From positions 24,299 through 88,298 of the forward strand of contig NW_025408695.1 of assembly GCF_020360975.1 (NCBI RefSeq): a stretch of DNA of 64,000 bases. Direction: 5' to 3'. The stretch comes from Hirsutella rhossiliensis. Its lineage: Eukaryota > Ascomycota > Sordariomycetes > Hypocreales > Ophiocordycipitaceae. The translations under genes were made by a program, and so were the position numbers. Under the pieces are notes generated by a model that saw only the letters and a list, made by a program, of their open reading frames with translations, did not search any database and had not been told where the DNA came from. Every line of letters starts with the position of its first letter. Position 1 is the stretch's first letter. Below are positions 35,332 through 45,964 of this stretch, piece by piece.

Positions 35332-38300
35332 CAGTGACGAACCCACACAATTCATACTAGATCGTTACTCTCAAGACTCGTTCCAAGGAATCATGCCGGA
35401 CACAGGTGCGGCATGCATATCGACGGGAGGAATCGAACAACTGCGTGCTCTCCAACGAGAGATGCCCCCAGTCCAATTCCGTGATGATCGCAAGCCCGAA
35501 CCAGTTAGATTTGGTGCAGGAAGATTGGAAACACCACTTGGCGTGATCACCTTGAACACACCAGTGGGAGGGTTGATTTTCATATAGTCAACGTGCCAAC
35601 GCCATTCCTCCTATGCCTAGCTGATATGGATCGGCTCGGCGTATATTTAAATAACGTCACGAACGAGCTCGTTGGCAATGGTGTGAGCGTTCCAGTGATT
35701 CGAAGATGGGGTCACGCGTGGTTCTTCTTGCGGAAACAAGAGGCATCAGTGGCATATCTCACGGAGGCTGAATTGCGGCGCCTCCACACGCGTTTTGGTC
35801 ATCCATCCGTGTATCGGCTGCACAAGCTGCTGAATTCGGCTGGCCATGATGTGGAAATCGAAGCTCTGGAAATGATCAAGAAGTTCTGCCACTACTGTCA
35901 GATGAAATCCGACCCGCCACGAAGGTTCAAGTTCAGCTTGAAGGATGATTGTGACTTCAATTACGAAGTCATCGTTGATGTCATGACATTGGGTGGCAGA
36001 CCAGTCCTCCATGTTGTTGATCAAGCCACTGCCTATCAGGCAGGAGATTCCTATCCAACATGACGGCCAAGGAAACGTGGCTCGCGTTGAAACAATGTTG
36101 GATGGATACATACCTTGGACCACCCGATGTGATCACTCATGACGCAGGCACGAATTTCGCTGCTGCCGAGTTCCAAGCAGAAGCGAAATTGATGGGAATA
36201 ACGTGTCATCAGGTGCCTGTGGAAGCACATTGGGCTGTTGGGAAGGTTGAGAAGTATCATGTGCCCGTCCGAAGAGCATATGATATATTAAAGGCAGAGC
36301 TGAAGGATACCGTGAGCCCTGATCAAGTCCTTCAAATGGCTTTCAAGGCTGTCAACGACACAGCCGGTCCGGATGGCCTCGTTCCAACCCTCCTCGTCTT
36401 CGGTGCTCTGCCTCGAATGACGATGGATTCGCCGCCTACACCTTCCGCAATGGCAAGAGCTAAGGCGGTGTGGCGAACGATGTCAGAGCTGAGGAAGATC
36501 AACGCCCAGAGGAAGGTTCAGACCGCGTTAAATACGCGTAATGGGCCTGATACAGCGTTGCGCCTGCCCCTAGGCGAAGCGAAGTTCGCGTATTTCGCGA
36601 GAAGCACGGATGGCAAGGCCCATATAAAGTGCTCGAGGTGACGGATACGGAAATCGCAGTTGACCTGGACAACGGACCAGCGAAATTTCGCAGTACATGC
36701 GTCCAACCGTACTATCGTCACCCGGAATCGCTCCTTCCTCAGTTGCAACCCGACCCTAGCCCTAGCCGCACAGACCCATCAACACAACAATCACTCCTTC
36801 CCTCAACACAATCCGATCAACAACATCCTCTTCAAAACCCTCTTCCCCTTCCACCCACAACTCAACAACCTCTTCCTCTTCCTACCACAGAAGACCAACC
36901 CAAACCTTTCGAATACCCTGAGCCAAAGAGGCCGCGCAGGCGTGGCCGACCTAGGAAGGATGCTGCACAAAATGGCACATCAGAATCCACTATTGTTTGC
37001 TCACCCGTTCAATTTATCGTTCATCATGAAGCTAATGCGTTTCTTGTTCGAAAAGAAATGGAACATCTCGGCCTAGCCAAGCGGCTACGAGCTGAAGGAA
37101 AGATCACAAGCACCGGTTTCCCATTTGAAGCTTCCGACACACTCGAGCTCACGAACCTCCTCGCCGCTGGGGTCATTGTACCCGAAGAATTCGATGCGAA
37201 TAAACATGGTGGATATCGTGTCTTCAAATCACGAATGGTCAGAGAGGTTAAGGAAGAAATACTGCAACGCCATACGAGAAATCACGCCTCGTTGTGCAAG
37301 GATACAATGATGATGGGAAACGTGGGATCCTCACACAAGCCCCTACCATCAGCCGGCCCGCACAACGCGTGGCCTTGGCCTTAGCACCGTTTCTCTGCAC
37401 ACGGGATATGTTCATCATGATCAGAGACATCACGATGGCATACACACAATCCCAGACCAAGCTGGCCCGTGTCATCCTTGCAGCCCTTCCTCAAGAACTC
37501 AAAGAAGATATCCAGAGGAACAATCCTGCGAATCGTGAAGCCGCTATATGGCATCGCAGAGGCAGGAGCCCACTGGTTCAACACATATCACGACCATCAC
37601 TGCCGCAAGCTTAATATGGAAACCTCTTCGTTTGACCCGTGCCTTCTGATCACGGCAAACAACATCGCCGACAAGGACCTGTTTGGCATCGCGGCCTTGC
37701 AAACGGATGACACATTCATTGTTGGCACAGATGCATTTCTCAAGATCGAGGAGAAAGAACTCTGCTTTAAGGCCAAGCCAAAGAGATTCTCAAGAAGGTT
37801 CCATCTGCGACTTTAACGGCAGCCGCCTGACCATACAAAATGGCTGTGTCATCGTCAGGCAGAAGGGCCAAGCCCAAAACCTCGAGGAGATCAATCTTCA
37901 GGCATCAAGTAGGCATCAGGATTATGCTGCTCAACGCGCGGGGGCATATATCGCTTCGATTTGCCAACCCGAAGCAACATACGATTGTTCCGTTGCGGCA
38001 CAAGCCCAAGAGCCCGTTAATACCGACTTCAAGGCTTTGAACAAGCGGATTGAATGGCAGATCAACAATCCCGACCGTGGCCTATGTTACATACCCATCG
38101 ATCTCGAGCGCGAAGATCTTTGTGTTCACCGATGGATCATTCGCCAACAATAAGGATTTAAGCTCTCAAATCGGCTTTGTGATTATCATCGCCAATGAGA
38201 CCGCGCAATCAACCGATTCATTTTCCATCCGCGGAAACATTCTTCATTGGAGCTCAACTAAATGCAAGCGCGTTACTCGAAGCGTTCTTGCATCAGAGAT

Positions 38301-38669
38301 CTATGGATTGACATCGGGCTTCGATCTCGCATTTGTGATCAAGCAAACGGTCAATACGATCGCACAACGCCTTGATCTGAAGCAAATCCGCTCGTCATTT
38401 GCACAGATTCATATAGCCTCTATGAGTGCCTCGTCAAACTTGGCACCACAACAGAGAAGCGACTCATGATAGATATCATGGCGCTGAGGCAGGCATATGA
38501 ATCAAGGGATATTGCGGAAATCCGTTGGGTCAACGGCGCAGATAACCCTGCCGATGCTATGACATCATCAAACAGCGCCCTCACGCAGTTTATTAGCGAC
38601 AATCAGCTAAACGTGAGGGTGGAAGGATTCGTTCATCGCAATAACACAACAATTCTCGACGAGATTTAA
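35332..38669 (+). pseudogene. Copia B pol: protease, integrase, RT, RNase H, frameshifted
   Basis: Protease MPDTGAACIST (DTGA, about 35,393); GAG-pre-integrase finger RRLHTRFGHPSVYRLHKLL with CHYCQMK (35,780-35,910); integrase core VIVDVMT, VITHDAGTNFAAAEF and EAHWAVGKVEKYH (35,960-36,260); a Pro/Gln-rich linker (36,720-36,900) with a KRPRRRGRPRK basic patch; RT with IRDITMAYTQSQTK (37,420-37,460), VKPLYGIAEAG and catalytic LQTDDTFIVG (about 37,697-37,726); RNase H FVFTDGSFANNKD (about 38,120) and SVLASEIYGLTSGF. Frame changes near 35,590, 36,060, 36,630, 37,260, 37,500, 37,790 and 38,100 prevent translation as it stands. Confidence 0.88.
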
Positions 38670-39002
38670 TCGGTTTTTCGTTCCTTCTTCTGCTTTACCG
38701 TCGTTCTTTTATTCCATTCACATTAACGAGGAGATCCTCGTGTCCATATTCAACGTGGGACCGATGGAATCAGCTAGCGCATCCGGCGCTCGAAATGCGG
38801 CCCATGATGGCGTGTGGCAGAACACACCCAGTGTGGGGAGGAGAGCTACAGTCAGAGCACACTATCCAACATAGTGATGCATCGTGGTAGGAGTTTGTTG
38901 GTGTTCTTGTTCGTGTTTTCCTATCTCATCTTAATTCGCTGTGTTTGGTGTGTTTTGGTGGATTGATTAGTGCGCGATCATCGATTTAGAAAGAGGTTCC
39001 AG

Positions 39003-39202
39003 TGTTGGATCCACCTGTGCACTAGGCACCGATCGCGCACGTATAACTAATCGACCGCGCTAGTCACGTGCGAGTAAGAGGTGAGACACAGGGAGGAAGG
39101 TCTTTGCACACAGTTTGTATGGGACACGTTTCCCTAGTTACACAAGATATAACCAATTGAACCAGTTCGAATAACCTCACTGCAGTGAAGAGCCTGTCCA
39201 CA
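39003..39202 (+). repeat. 3' LTR of copia B
   Basis: 200 bp copy of the 5' LTR, preceded by a short purine stretch (AGAAAGAGG, about 38,989-38,997) as a possible polypurine tract, and followed by the TATCT duplication. Confidence 0.95.
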
Positions 39203-39544
39203 TATCTGATTATTTGGATACGCCCCACAATGGCGACCTGGGCCAATAGTTTTGGGGAGCCAGCCCTGCCTGGCCTAGAGTGGTCGCTAATTACGGGCAG
39301 TTGCTTTTCCAGGCCGTGTCACCAAGCTTTCTTTTGTGTTTTACCTGACACGTTTGATCGTGAAATATATCTTTGGGTGCGTCTGCCATATTACGGGGGG
39401 AGATATTTGTAGCCGATGGCCAAAATGGGACAGCTCTGCACTTGACTGCTGCAATGGCGCATATGGGAGGAGTACCGAACCCTCGCGGTCGAGCAAGATA
39501 CGATACCCGAGGAGCCCACAGCTGCAAGGAAGACAACGGACCTA

Positions 39545-39907
39545 GATGACTTCATGACCTCAATTAGGAAACTTGGCGCCCAACCTGCGCCCTCACCGTC
39601 CTCCATGCGTGACGAGTACGCAGAATGGGTGGGCAGTACCGATCCGGGCGATTGTCTTGTGGACAATCCCATCCAGTACTGGCTTCTCCGCAGACGCCAA
39701 TATCCACGCCTGTCGCGAATGGCAATCGACCTCTTTTCCATTCCGGCGATGTCTTCAGAGCCGGAGAGAATATTTAGCCTTGCCGGACAGATGGCCGCAG
39801 CTCAGAGAGGCCGCCTCAAAGCGGACCTTATCAAAGCGGACCTTATAGGAGCGGCTCAATGTATTTTGTCGTGGGAAAAAAGTGGGGCTATCCAGATATC
39901 CAAATGA
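39545..39907 (+). pseudogene. hAT transposase C-terminal domain fragment
   Basis: The peptide DDFMTSIRKLG...NPIQYWLLRRRQYPRLSRMA, IDLFSIPAMSSEPERIFSLA and AAQRGRLKADLI is the hAT dimerisation domain, with its conserved P-RLSRMAIDLFSIPAMSSEPER core. KADLI is repeated in tandem (KADLIKADLI). It ends in SGAIQISK at 39,907, just before the subterminal array. The rest of the transposase was deleted before copia B inserted. Confidence 0.85.
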
Positions 39908-39911
39908 GATC

Positions 39912-39996
39912 CAAATCGATTCAAATCAAATCAAATCAAATCAGATCCATGATTTTGCTATCCAAATCAAATCAAATTGGACCCCGGATTTGATTT
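39912..39996 (+). repeat. Right subterminal pentamer array of the hAT
   Basis: ATCAAATCAAATCAAATC-type units followed by an inverted TTTGATTTGATT copy next to the terminal repeat. It mirrors the left array at 33,025-33,112. Confidence 0.85.
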
Positions 39997-40018
39997 GATT
40001 TATCTATTTGCAAGTCTG

Positions 40019-40801
40019 CTGCCAAGTGGCAAACGTGTTTCCGCCTTTTCCTCCCTTCTGGTCAGACGTGAGGGAATGTGCCCTCTCGAAAATGGTACTG
40101 ATCTCAATGCCGTCTGGGAATCGACCTTGCCAGAGGGGGTCGATGCCACGAGCTTCGTCCTCCATCTTGTTGAGCCAGTAATGAGAAAACGTGGGATTTA
40201 CTCCCGAAACTGCCTTCAAGAACAACCGAGTCGGTCTGAGTCCTTGGGCATCTGGAATTCCGAGCTGTTGGGCTTCGGTAAGGACTTGGTGCCACTTCGT
40301 GACCCAATCCGAAATCTTGGTCCTGTTGGGTGACTTCAATGTGGAATGAAATCTGTCAAGGACATCTTGTTCTTGTGCCCAGCTGGTGGGCTGGATCCTC
40401 TGTTTGAGGACTTTAAGTTCCTTTGCAACGTCATGTTCGTAGGCAATGGTGTTGTAGTAGTTCCCACAGGTCCTGACGATGTGTTCCTGCAGGCTTGCTA
40501 GCGCCTTTTGTCGTGCCTTGAAGATAGAGTACTCATGTCGATACTGGGAAGTCAGAAGTTCGAAGGTTTTGATCTTGTCAGGATTGAGGGTTACGAGTGT
40601 CGCCTCATCCTGCAGATCTGATGGTTCCGGTCTCCGTGGTTCCCGTGGAGCCGGATTGAGTGGTCGACTTGGATCGACAAAGTCCCAGATTCCGTGCGCA
40701 ATGGCAAATTTCTGGATAATGCTTATCCACTGTTTCCAGTCTGACGGGCCGTTAAGCTTGACCCGGGACGAACCGATTGACTCTTCCTTGGTTGACTCCA
40801 T
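40019..40801 (-). pseudogene. Copia A gag, 5' part (split by the hAT insertion)
   Basis: Opens with MESTKEESIGSSRVKLNGPS at 40,801 and runs about 260 codons to the hAT border without a stop. It is helical with a UBN2-like copia Gag pattern (WKQWISIIQKFAIAHGIWDF near the start). If the hAT and one duplicated 8-mer are removed, the frame rejoins exactly at TWQ/QERSD on the other side (32,990). The split is therefore a clean insertion, not decay. Confidence 0.9.
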
Positions 40802-40965
40802 CGTGTTCGTTTGATGGTCGTCGAAATGGGTGAGGTTGCTGTGGTACGTCTTTACCTACAGGTCTCCAAAGGGGCACGTGCTCTGATCCTGTTTCGCGGA
40901 TACGGGCTATGCAAAAGGTGCAAGAGAATCCGATGGCACAGCTAAGAGCCAACCGGGCTCATAAC

Positions 40966-41219
40966 TCTCGCAGGAAGTAATTTGGAAAGGTAAGGGTCAA
41001 CATGTAAATTGAGGTTCGTCTCTTCTATCTAAGAAGGAGTGAGCAAGAACCCTATTTATGATCAAAGAGTAGAAGAGTTCAAGGAAAGACGCATAATCTA
41101 ATGAGGACAGATTGCAGATGTGCATAAGAAAAGGGGTAGTGGCTTAAGCAAAGGGAAATAGTCCTGTTACAGGATCCGTCATGTGTCAAGTACAAATGGT
41201 ACGTATCCTGAGTGCAACA
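40966..41219 (-). repeat. 5' LTR of copia A
   Basis: 254 bp, partner of 28,972-29,225. It is adjacent to the initiator-tRNA-type primer-binding site at 40,953-40,965 and flanked outside by the TTCAA duplication. Confidence 0.93.
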
Positions 41220-41257
41220 TTCAAGGTAGTAAAATCCGGGTTGCTGGTAATCATGGG

Positions 41258-41435
41258 GCGCACTAATAGTGCAACTATTAGTCTGGACCCTTGCACTGAA
41301 CTACCCGTTCAGTTTGGGCAAGCTACACTGAACCACCAGTGTGGTGTGAAACGCACACTACACTAATAGTGCGGCACTAATAGTGTAAACCACAGTGTGC
41401 ACTAATAGTCCTCTTAATGGTCCACACTATTAGGA
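41258..41435. repeat. Cluster of ACTAATAGT motifs in both orientations
   Basis: At least six copies of ACTAATAGT or its complement lie within about 170 bp, among them a perfect inverted pair ACTAATAGT-GCA-ACTATTAGT (41,261-41,281) and two direct copies at 41,361-41,385. Associated CACTG/CAGTG words also form hairpins. It looks like a small folded repeat or decayed MITE between copia A and the MYND gene. Confidence 0.55.
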
Positions 41436-41636
41436 GCGCTGGTTGCCATGGTCGTCCTCGGAATCTTCGACGGTTGTGGAGGCTGGTAGGACAAAACTCG
41501 TTGGACTGGTTTGCCAGGGGTTGGTAGGTCGAACGAGACTCGCCAGGCTGGCTCGACCCTTCCATTGGCGAGAAAGATGGACTTTCTCCCAACTCAGTAT
41601 ACGGGATCGTCAGAATACATCGGAATCAGATCTCGG

Positions 41637-42089
41637 CTATACAGAGCCATTGCCAACACTATCTTGTCCGGCTCCTTCGCTTACTTCGGACTCCGCATCG
41701 GAGGACACGTAGATCGGCTCGTCCAAGGCTTGTACTCGTGGAGCCGGTAAGTCGAGTCGCGCCTCGTCGGTTGGTCCCATTGACAGATGTTGAGCGGACT
41801 CAGGAAGGAACTGTCGAGACTGTCTATGGACCTTCCAGTCACTCTTTTGGTGATCGGTACTACAGTATCCCACAGCCAGGCATCTCGCGCATTTCTTGAC
41901 CCCCGCCGTCTTCCCACATACCTTACATACAAGAACCTCTCTGCACTGGGACCGAGTCCCCTCGTTCGCTTCTGGCTTGATATTGCCCATGATATTCCCC
42001 AGTTCCTGTCGTAGCTCCACCCCTCTCACACACCGCACAAAGCTTGCCGATAAGCGGGTGCAAGCCGTCATGGGCTGCTCCAGTCGCAA
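41637..42089 (-). CDS. MYND-type zinc-finger protein
   Basis: 150 residues. A MYND finger spans residues 55-92: C55-V-C58, C67-x2-C70, then GYCSTDHQKSDWKVHRQ. The sixth ligand is His80 (a common variant) and the last Cys is missing (Ser91/Arg92), so the second zinc site may be weak. MYND fingers bind Pro-rich peptides. The rest is acidic (EPIYVSSDAESEVSEGAGQD). Alternative starts at residues 7 and 34 exist. A further minus frame below 41,620 (RQWKGRASLASLVRP...) could be a C-terminal exon or frame continuation. It sits outside every transposon border I could place, so it is probably a host gene, perhaps shortened. Confidence 0.65.
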   Translation of the reverse strand: MRLEQPMTACTRLSASFVRCVRGVELRQELGNIMGNIKPEANEGTRSQCREVLVCKVCGKTAGVKKCARCLAVGYCSTDHQKSDWKVHRQSRQFLPESAQHLSMGPTDEARLDLPAPRVQALDEPIYVSSDAESEVSEGAGQDSVGNGSV

Positions 42090-42280
42090 GACAGCCAGAT
42101 ATGGTCGTTTACGCCGCCATCACTGACGACTCTGCGCCATGTCCTCCCCTGGAATCTGACAAGGCATCAGCGCATCAAACGAACTTCGTGCTGTTCACTC
42201 GTACTACGTAGAAGTAAAGTCTCCGAAACATGTGCCGAGATCTTTCCCTTGTTGCTAAGAGCATGCACGGGTCGGAAGGG

Positions 42281-43000
42281 GGTAGTTAAATAACCACCTC
42301 CTCCCACTAATCTGCCACCCCAAAGTGGGTCAATGTGGCGCATCGCCGCACACAACGTCCGGCCGGCCCCAGTGCACACACGAGACCCAAGGCACAATGC
42401 CCAAGGCACACAACGCAAGTGAAGCCGGCCGCGATGCATAGAACACATAGAAATGCCACTTTTCTAGGAGTCATTAGACCCGCATCGTCAATTCAAGAGC
42501 ACTATAACTACAAGGGCTATAAAGGGCATTCCTTCGCCATCTCCCTTAGCGCAAGGGCGTTAGCCTCATCAAGCCGCTCCATCGTATCAAAGTCACAGAA
42601 CACATAGGTCGGCGCACGAGCCGAAGGCTTCGCATTCCGGCGCCTAAGGCCAAAGCCGATCTGCCAGCCTACGGTCTTGCAGGCACGAGTAGCCTCGGCC
42701 TCGGACTCGTAGGTGGTAGAGAACACAGTGCTCATGGACTCCATAGCGGCAAGTGGTACGGTGACGTGGGTGGCACGGTCGTGACGGGGCGGCGCGGCGG
42801 TGATAACGGCGTTGCAACCGATTAAGGCCATGTTAAGATATCGCGAAAAGCTTCACTTACGGCTGACTGTGTGATGTTGCGCGGCGTGCCTTGTGTGCCA
42901 AGGAGGTTTTGGCGTTACGCCACCTTTACCTCAAAGGTGCGCCACATTGACCCACTTTGGGGTGGCAGATTAGTGGGAGGAAGTGGTTATTTAACTACCC
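42281..43000. mobile_element. Small DNA element with about 63-bp terminal inverted repeats
   Basis: GGTAGTTAAATAACCACCTC...GTCAATGTGGCGCA (42,281-42,342) is matched inverted at 42,937-43,000 with only about one mismatch. Outside, CGGAAGGG (left) resembles CGAAAGGG (right), a possible 8-bp duplication with one change. Total about 720 bp, with one intact open frame inside. TIRs this long suggest a MULE-like non-autonomous element; the 8-bp flank would fit hAT instead. Confidence 0.7.
42517..42831 (-). CDS. Small ORF within the TIR element, possible FAR1-like fragment
   Basis: 104 residues, intact: MALIGCNAVITAAPPRHDRA..., then STTYESEAEATRACKTVGWQ and IGFGLRRRNAKPSARAPTY, then VFCDFDTMERLDEANALALR. 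The SEAEAxxAxxxxGWQIGFGLRR pattern recalls the FAR1-type DNA-binding region at the N terminus of MULE transposases, but the expected Cys/His zinc ligands are not evident. If right, it is a truncated MULE N terminus; otherwise unknown. Confidence 0.4.
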   Translation of the reverse strand: MALIGCNAVITAAPPRHDRATHVTVPLAAMESMSTVFSTTYESEAEATRACKTVGWQIGFGLRRRNAKPSARAPTYVFCDFDTMERLDEANALALREMAKECPL

Positions 43001-43221
43001 CGAAAGGGCAATGGCGATTTTGACGCGCTCCGGCTCATCACATATCGGGGTTTTCCACAGGACGAAAGGATGGAGGCACCAAAAAAGCTGGATAGAGAGA
43101 TATAGGGTGCTTTTATGCACAGCCCAGTGAGATTAAGGACAGATCTAATGTGCTTTGATGTGATTTGTTGAAGGATATGAGAAAATGCGATTTTGCCAGC
43201 ATCGCGAAAAACACATATAAA

Positions 43222-43291
43222 TGTCGCGAAGCAGATTTAATGTTCAATTGAACATGTCACCTGAACAACAGGTGGCTTGATTTTCGTGACA
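43222..43291 (+). repeat. Solo LTR of the TRIM family
   Basis: A 70-bp TG...CA unit (TGTCGCGAAGCAG ... TTTTCGTGACA) flanked by the 5-bp duplication ATAAA (43,217-43,221 and 43,292-43,296). It matches the complement of the 71-bp LTRs at 49,778 and 50,079. A single LTR with its own duplication is the footprint of LTR-LTR recombination. Confidence 0.88.
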
Positions 43292-43405
43292 ATAAATTAT
43301 CGAATAGTCAGTGTGCGCATGTGACAGGGTCCTCAGGCCTTTTACTGGAGGAGTAGTCCAAGTAACGTGACTTTGACCTAAAACGGTTAGACTCCGCTTG
43401 AAATG

Positions 43406-43508
43406 GCCTGAGCACTGCTGAGGTAACGCAGAGCCTCACCAGTGTCACGTGCACAAGCAGCATGACGTGCCCGTGCGACCTCGTGCTTACCTCAGCAGTG
43501 CTCAGGCC
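43406..43508. repeat. Foldback with perfect 22-bp arms around an LTR-like core
   Basis: GGCCTGAGCACTGCTGAGGT (plus AA) at 43,406-43,427 is perfectly inverted at 43,487-43,508. The loop between (about 43,431-43,484) resembles part of the solo LTR at 44,815-44,876 (CCTCACCAGTGTCACGTGC). Confidence 0.8.
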
Positions 43509-44778
43509 AGGAGCAAATAACGTAATCCACCCCCTTCCCGGTCACACCCCCTACCCGCTCAAAATTCCCCACCAACGCGACCCGCACTCCATGGCGCCGA
43601 GCACGATGACGGAAATTAGAGACCAATCGATTCCACGCGTCCTGCTCGCCGTCAAGGCCTATCAGCAAGGCCAATTCGACAGTACCCACAAGGCCACGAC
43701 GGCATATGATGTCCCTCAGTCGACAGTATCTGGTCGACTGCGTGGTGCCCGCTCCCGACGCGACGCGCAGATGAACAACCGGAAGTTGACGACGACGGAA
43801 GAGACTGCCCTCGTACAATGGGTCATGCCGATGGACGAGCGAGGGATGCCGCTGACAGTGGTCTACACTCGCCGCATGGCCGGCCAACTTGTTGCTCTCT
43901 GAGCGCGGCCAAGAAACTGTCGGCGAGATTGGGTGCGGAAGTTCGTTGGCCACCACGACGAAATCAAGGCGAAATACTCTCGTCGATATGATTACCAACG
44001 TGCCAGATGCGAAGATCCGAAGACGATCCAAGAATGGTACGATCGAGTGGCAATGGCGAAGCAGAAATGGGGGATTCTTGACGAGGATGTCTACAACTTC
44101 GATGAGACGGGGTTTCAAATGGGAGTCATTGCGACGGCAAGAGTCCTTACTCGGTCTGACCGGCGAGGTCGGCCTATGGTCATGCAGCCAGGAAATCGAG
44201 AATGGGTTACGGTGATTGAGTCTATCAATTGCCAAGGTTGGGCTTTGCCGGCGATGGTCATCTTCCAGGGCAAGGTGCACAAAGCAAGCTGGTACAAAGC
44301 AGGTGTGCCCAAGGACTGGCAGATTGCCGTGAGCAACAAAGGTTGGACTTCCGACGACCTTGGATTGCATTGGTTAAAGGCAGTTTTCGACCCATACACA
44401 CGGCGCTAGGGCTGATATTTGAAGATTTTGAAGTCGAATCGGCCTCGGGACCCTTGAATTGAATGAAGCCGAATCGGGTAAGGTCTTCAAATTCGATGAA
44501 TCAAAAATCAGGAGTCTTCATTCAATTCATTCATCAAAATCTTGAATGAATGGCGATATGGTCGAAATATACGGTGAAAAAAAAAGGATAACCCCGCTTC
44601 GCAGCTGCCACTGGTAAAATACCTGGGTTGCCGCCGAATACGCCGTCACAGGAGTAAGCAAAGCTGTAAATATCTGTGTAAGCTCCGCTGAATTGCGCAC
44701 TGCGTGTACTTCGTCACTTTGTAGCACAATTTACAGCTTCGCTTAAAAATCCCAGTGGATTGGGAGTGGGGTAGTTAG

Positions 44779-44998
44779 TGTCACGACCCTGGGCGCCAGC
44801 GTAGAGCCGCCAGCGCAGCACCTCACCAGTGTCACGTGCCCAAGCAGCATCACGTGCCCACGCGCGACCTCGTGTCTATATGGGCCCGCTCGGTCGTGTA
44901 GTCTAGTCTTCCTTTCTTGCTCCTTAGCTTTGAGTCTTCGTTCATAGTGCCAATACATCTTTATAGCCGTCAAGGCTCGTATGTGCCTGGCCGTAACA
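44779..44998 (+). repeat. Solo LTR inside the hAT
   Basis: A 220-bp TG...CA unit (TGTCACGACCCTGGGC ... TGGCCGTAACA) with matching 5-bp duplications GTTAG (44,774-44,778; 44,999-45,003). It contains two CACGTG sites (44,833, 44,851). Its internal element is not in the window. Confidence 0.85.
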
Positions 44999-45964
44999 GT
45001 TAGGGTGTCCATATATGTTGGTATAAAGACCCTAACACCCACCGTTTCAGCAATCTTGCCACCCTATACGGAGTATCAAAAACACCATAAAGGTCATGAA
45101 CAGTGCCTTTTTATAATGCACACCATTTAAATGTAGTGCCACTCGAATGTTCTGGATTTTCTCGTTCGGGTGGTATAACTCTCGATATCTGTGCTTATCA
45201 TTTGCTCAATAAATGCCACATCATCCTGAAGGCAATCAATAGATCAGTCATTTTCTAGTTGCAAACTACATTTCAAGCACATACTAAGCTCGGCAGTCCA
45301 TATTTTGAAATATAATACAGGACTTATACCCTTAAACAGCCTCCGGCAAGCTGATTCAAAAACGCGTTCAGGTCCTCAACATCTCAATATTGCGCGAACA
45401 ATTGGGTGACACGAATCGCGTCATCTCGCGATTTAGAGGCTGTTAGGGACTTATCTACTCCTCGAGCCCAATATGACTGCTACCTGCTTGTCCACACAAA
45501 TTAGCCCGATCAAAAAGTACCGAAACACCTGCATGATAAGGATATATTGTGCCAACTAGCCGCGTTTCGACGCGTTATTCGTGCTCAGTCGACCACTTAT
45601 TAATTCTACTGCTGTCGGCAAGACACGGTCGTCAAGCCCTTCCCACTTTTTGCCTGCATGCGCAACGGTCTTCGCGACAACTGCCGCATTATTTTGCGAC
45701 GACCTCGCCTAATTCCTGCCTCGCTATTTCCGACAGCAGCTTCGGGTCGGCCCCCGAATCAACGTCCTGCCCGACGACCTATCCTGCCCGTTCAACCTCG
45801 AATCCCTTACATTTTATTGTGGGTTATTTGGTGTCGTTCCGACTACCTGTGTCGCGCCCATTCTCGAGCCCTTGAGCCAAGATCAGGTGAAACTCCAACC
45901 TACCCCTCCTTATTTAATTACTTTACGAGTGGATAGCTAATTATAACGTGATACATAAGATAGT

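Larger units (their letters stand above)
33135..39202 (+). mobile_element. Copia B, Ty1/copia retrotransposon nested in the hAT
   Basis: Two 200-bp LTRs (33,135-33,334 and 39,003-39,202) start TGTTGGATCC and end CTGTCCACA. By eye they are identical along their whole length. The 5-bp target duplication TATCT is at 33,130-33,134 and 39,203-39,207. Total 6,068 bp. Gag and pol are on the plus strand, but the frame changes about every 300-600 bp. Identical LTRs imply recent insertion, which conflicts with so much coding decay. Confidence 0.95.
32999..40018 (+). mobile_element. Non-autonomous hAT inside copia A gag, carrying copia B
   Basis: Ends are perfect inverted repeats: CAGACTTGCAAATAGATA at 32,999 and its complement ending at 40,018, for at least 22 bp. 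Flanking 8-bp duplications are identical (CTGCCAAG, 32,991-32,998 and 40,019-40,026). Without copia B and its 5-bp duplication the element is about 947 bp and encodes only the transposase C terminus, so it cannot move on its own. Both subterminal zones hold arrays of the pentamer AATCA. Confidence 0.95.
28972..41219 (-). mobile_element. Copia A, Ty1/copia LTR retrotransposon (minus), interrupted by a hAT
   Basis: LTRs of 254 bp lie at 28,972-29,225 and 40,966-41,219, with 5-bp target duplications TTCAA (28,967-28,971 and 41,220-41,224). The primer-binding site abuts the 5' LTR (CCGGGCTCATAAC, 40,953-40,965). Its complement contains TTATGAGCCC, matching the anticodon arm of initiator tRNA-Met, the half-tRNA priming known for copia and Ty5. 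A polypurine tract abuts the 3' LTR (CACCCCCCCAG on plus, from 29,226). Removing the hAT (7,020 bp) and one 8-bp duplication leaves about 5,220 bp, normal for copia. Gag is split at 40,018. Confidence 0.95.
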
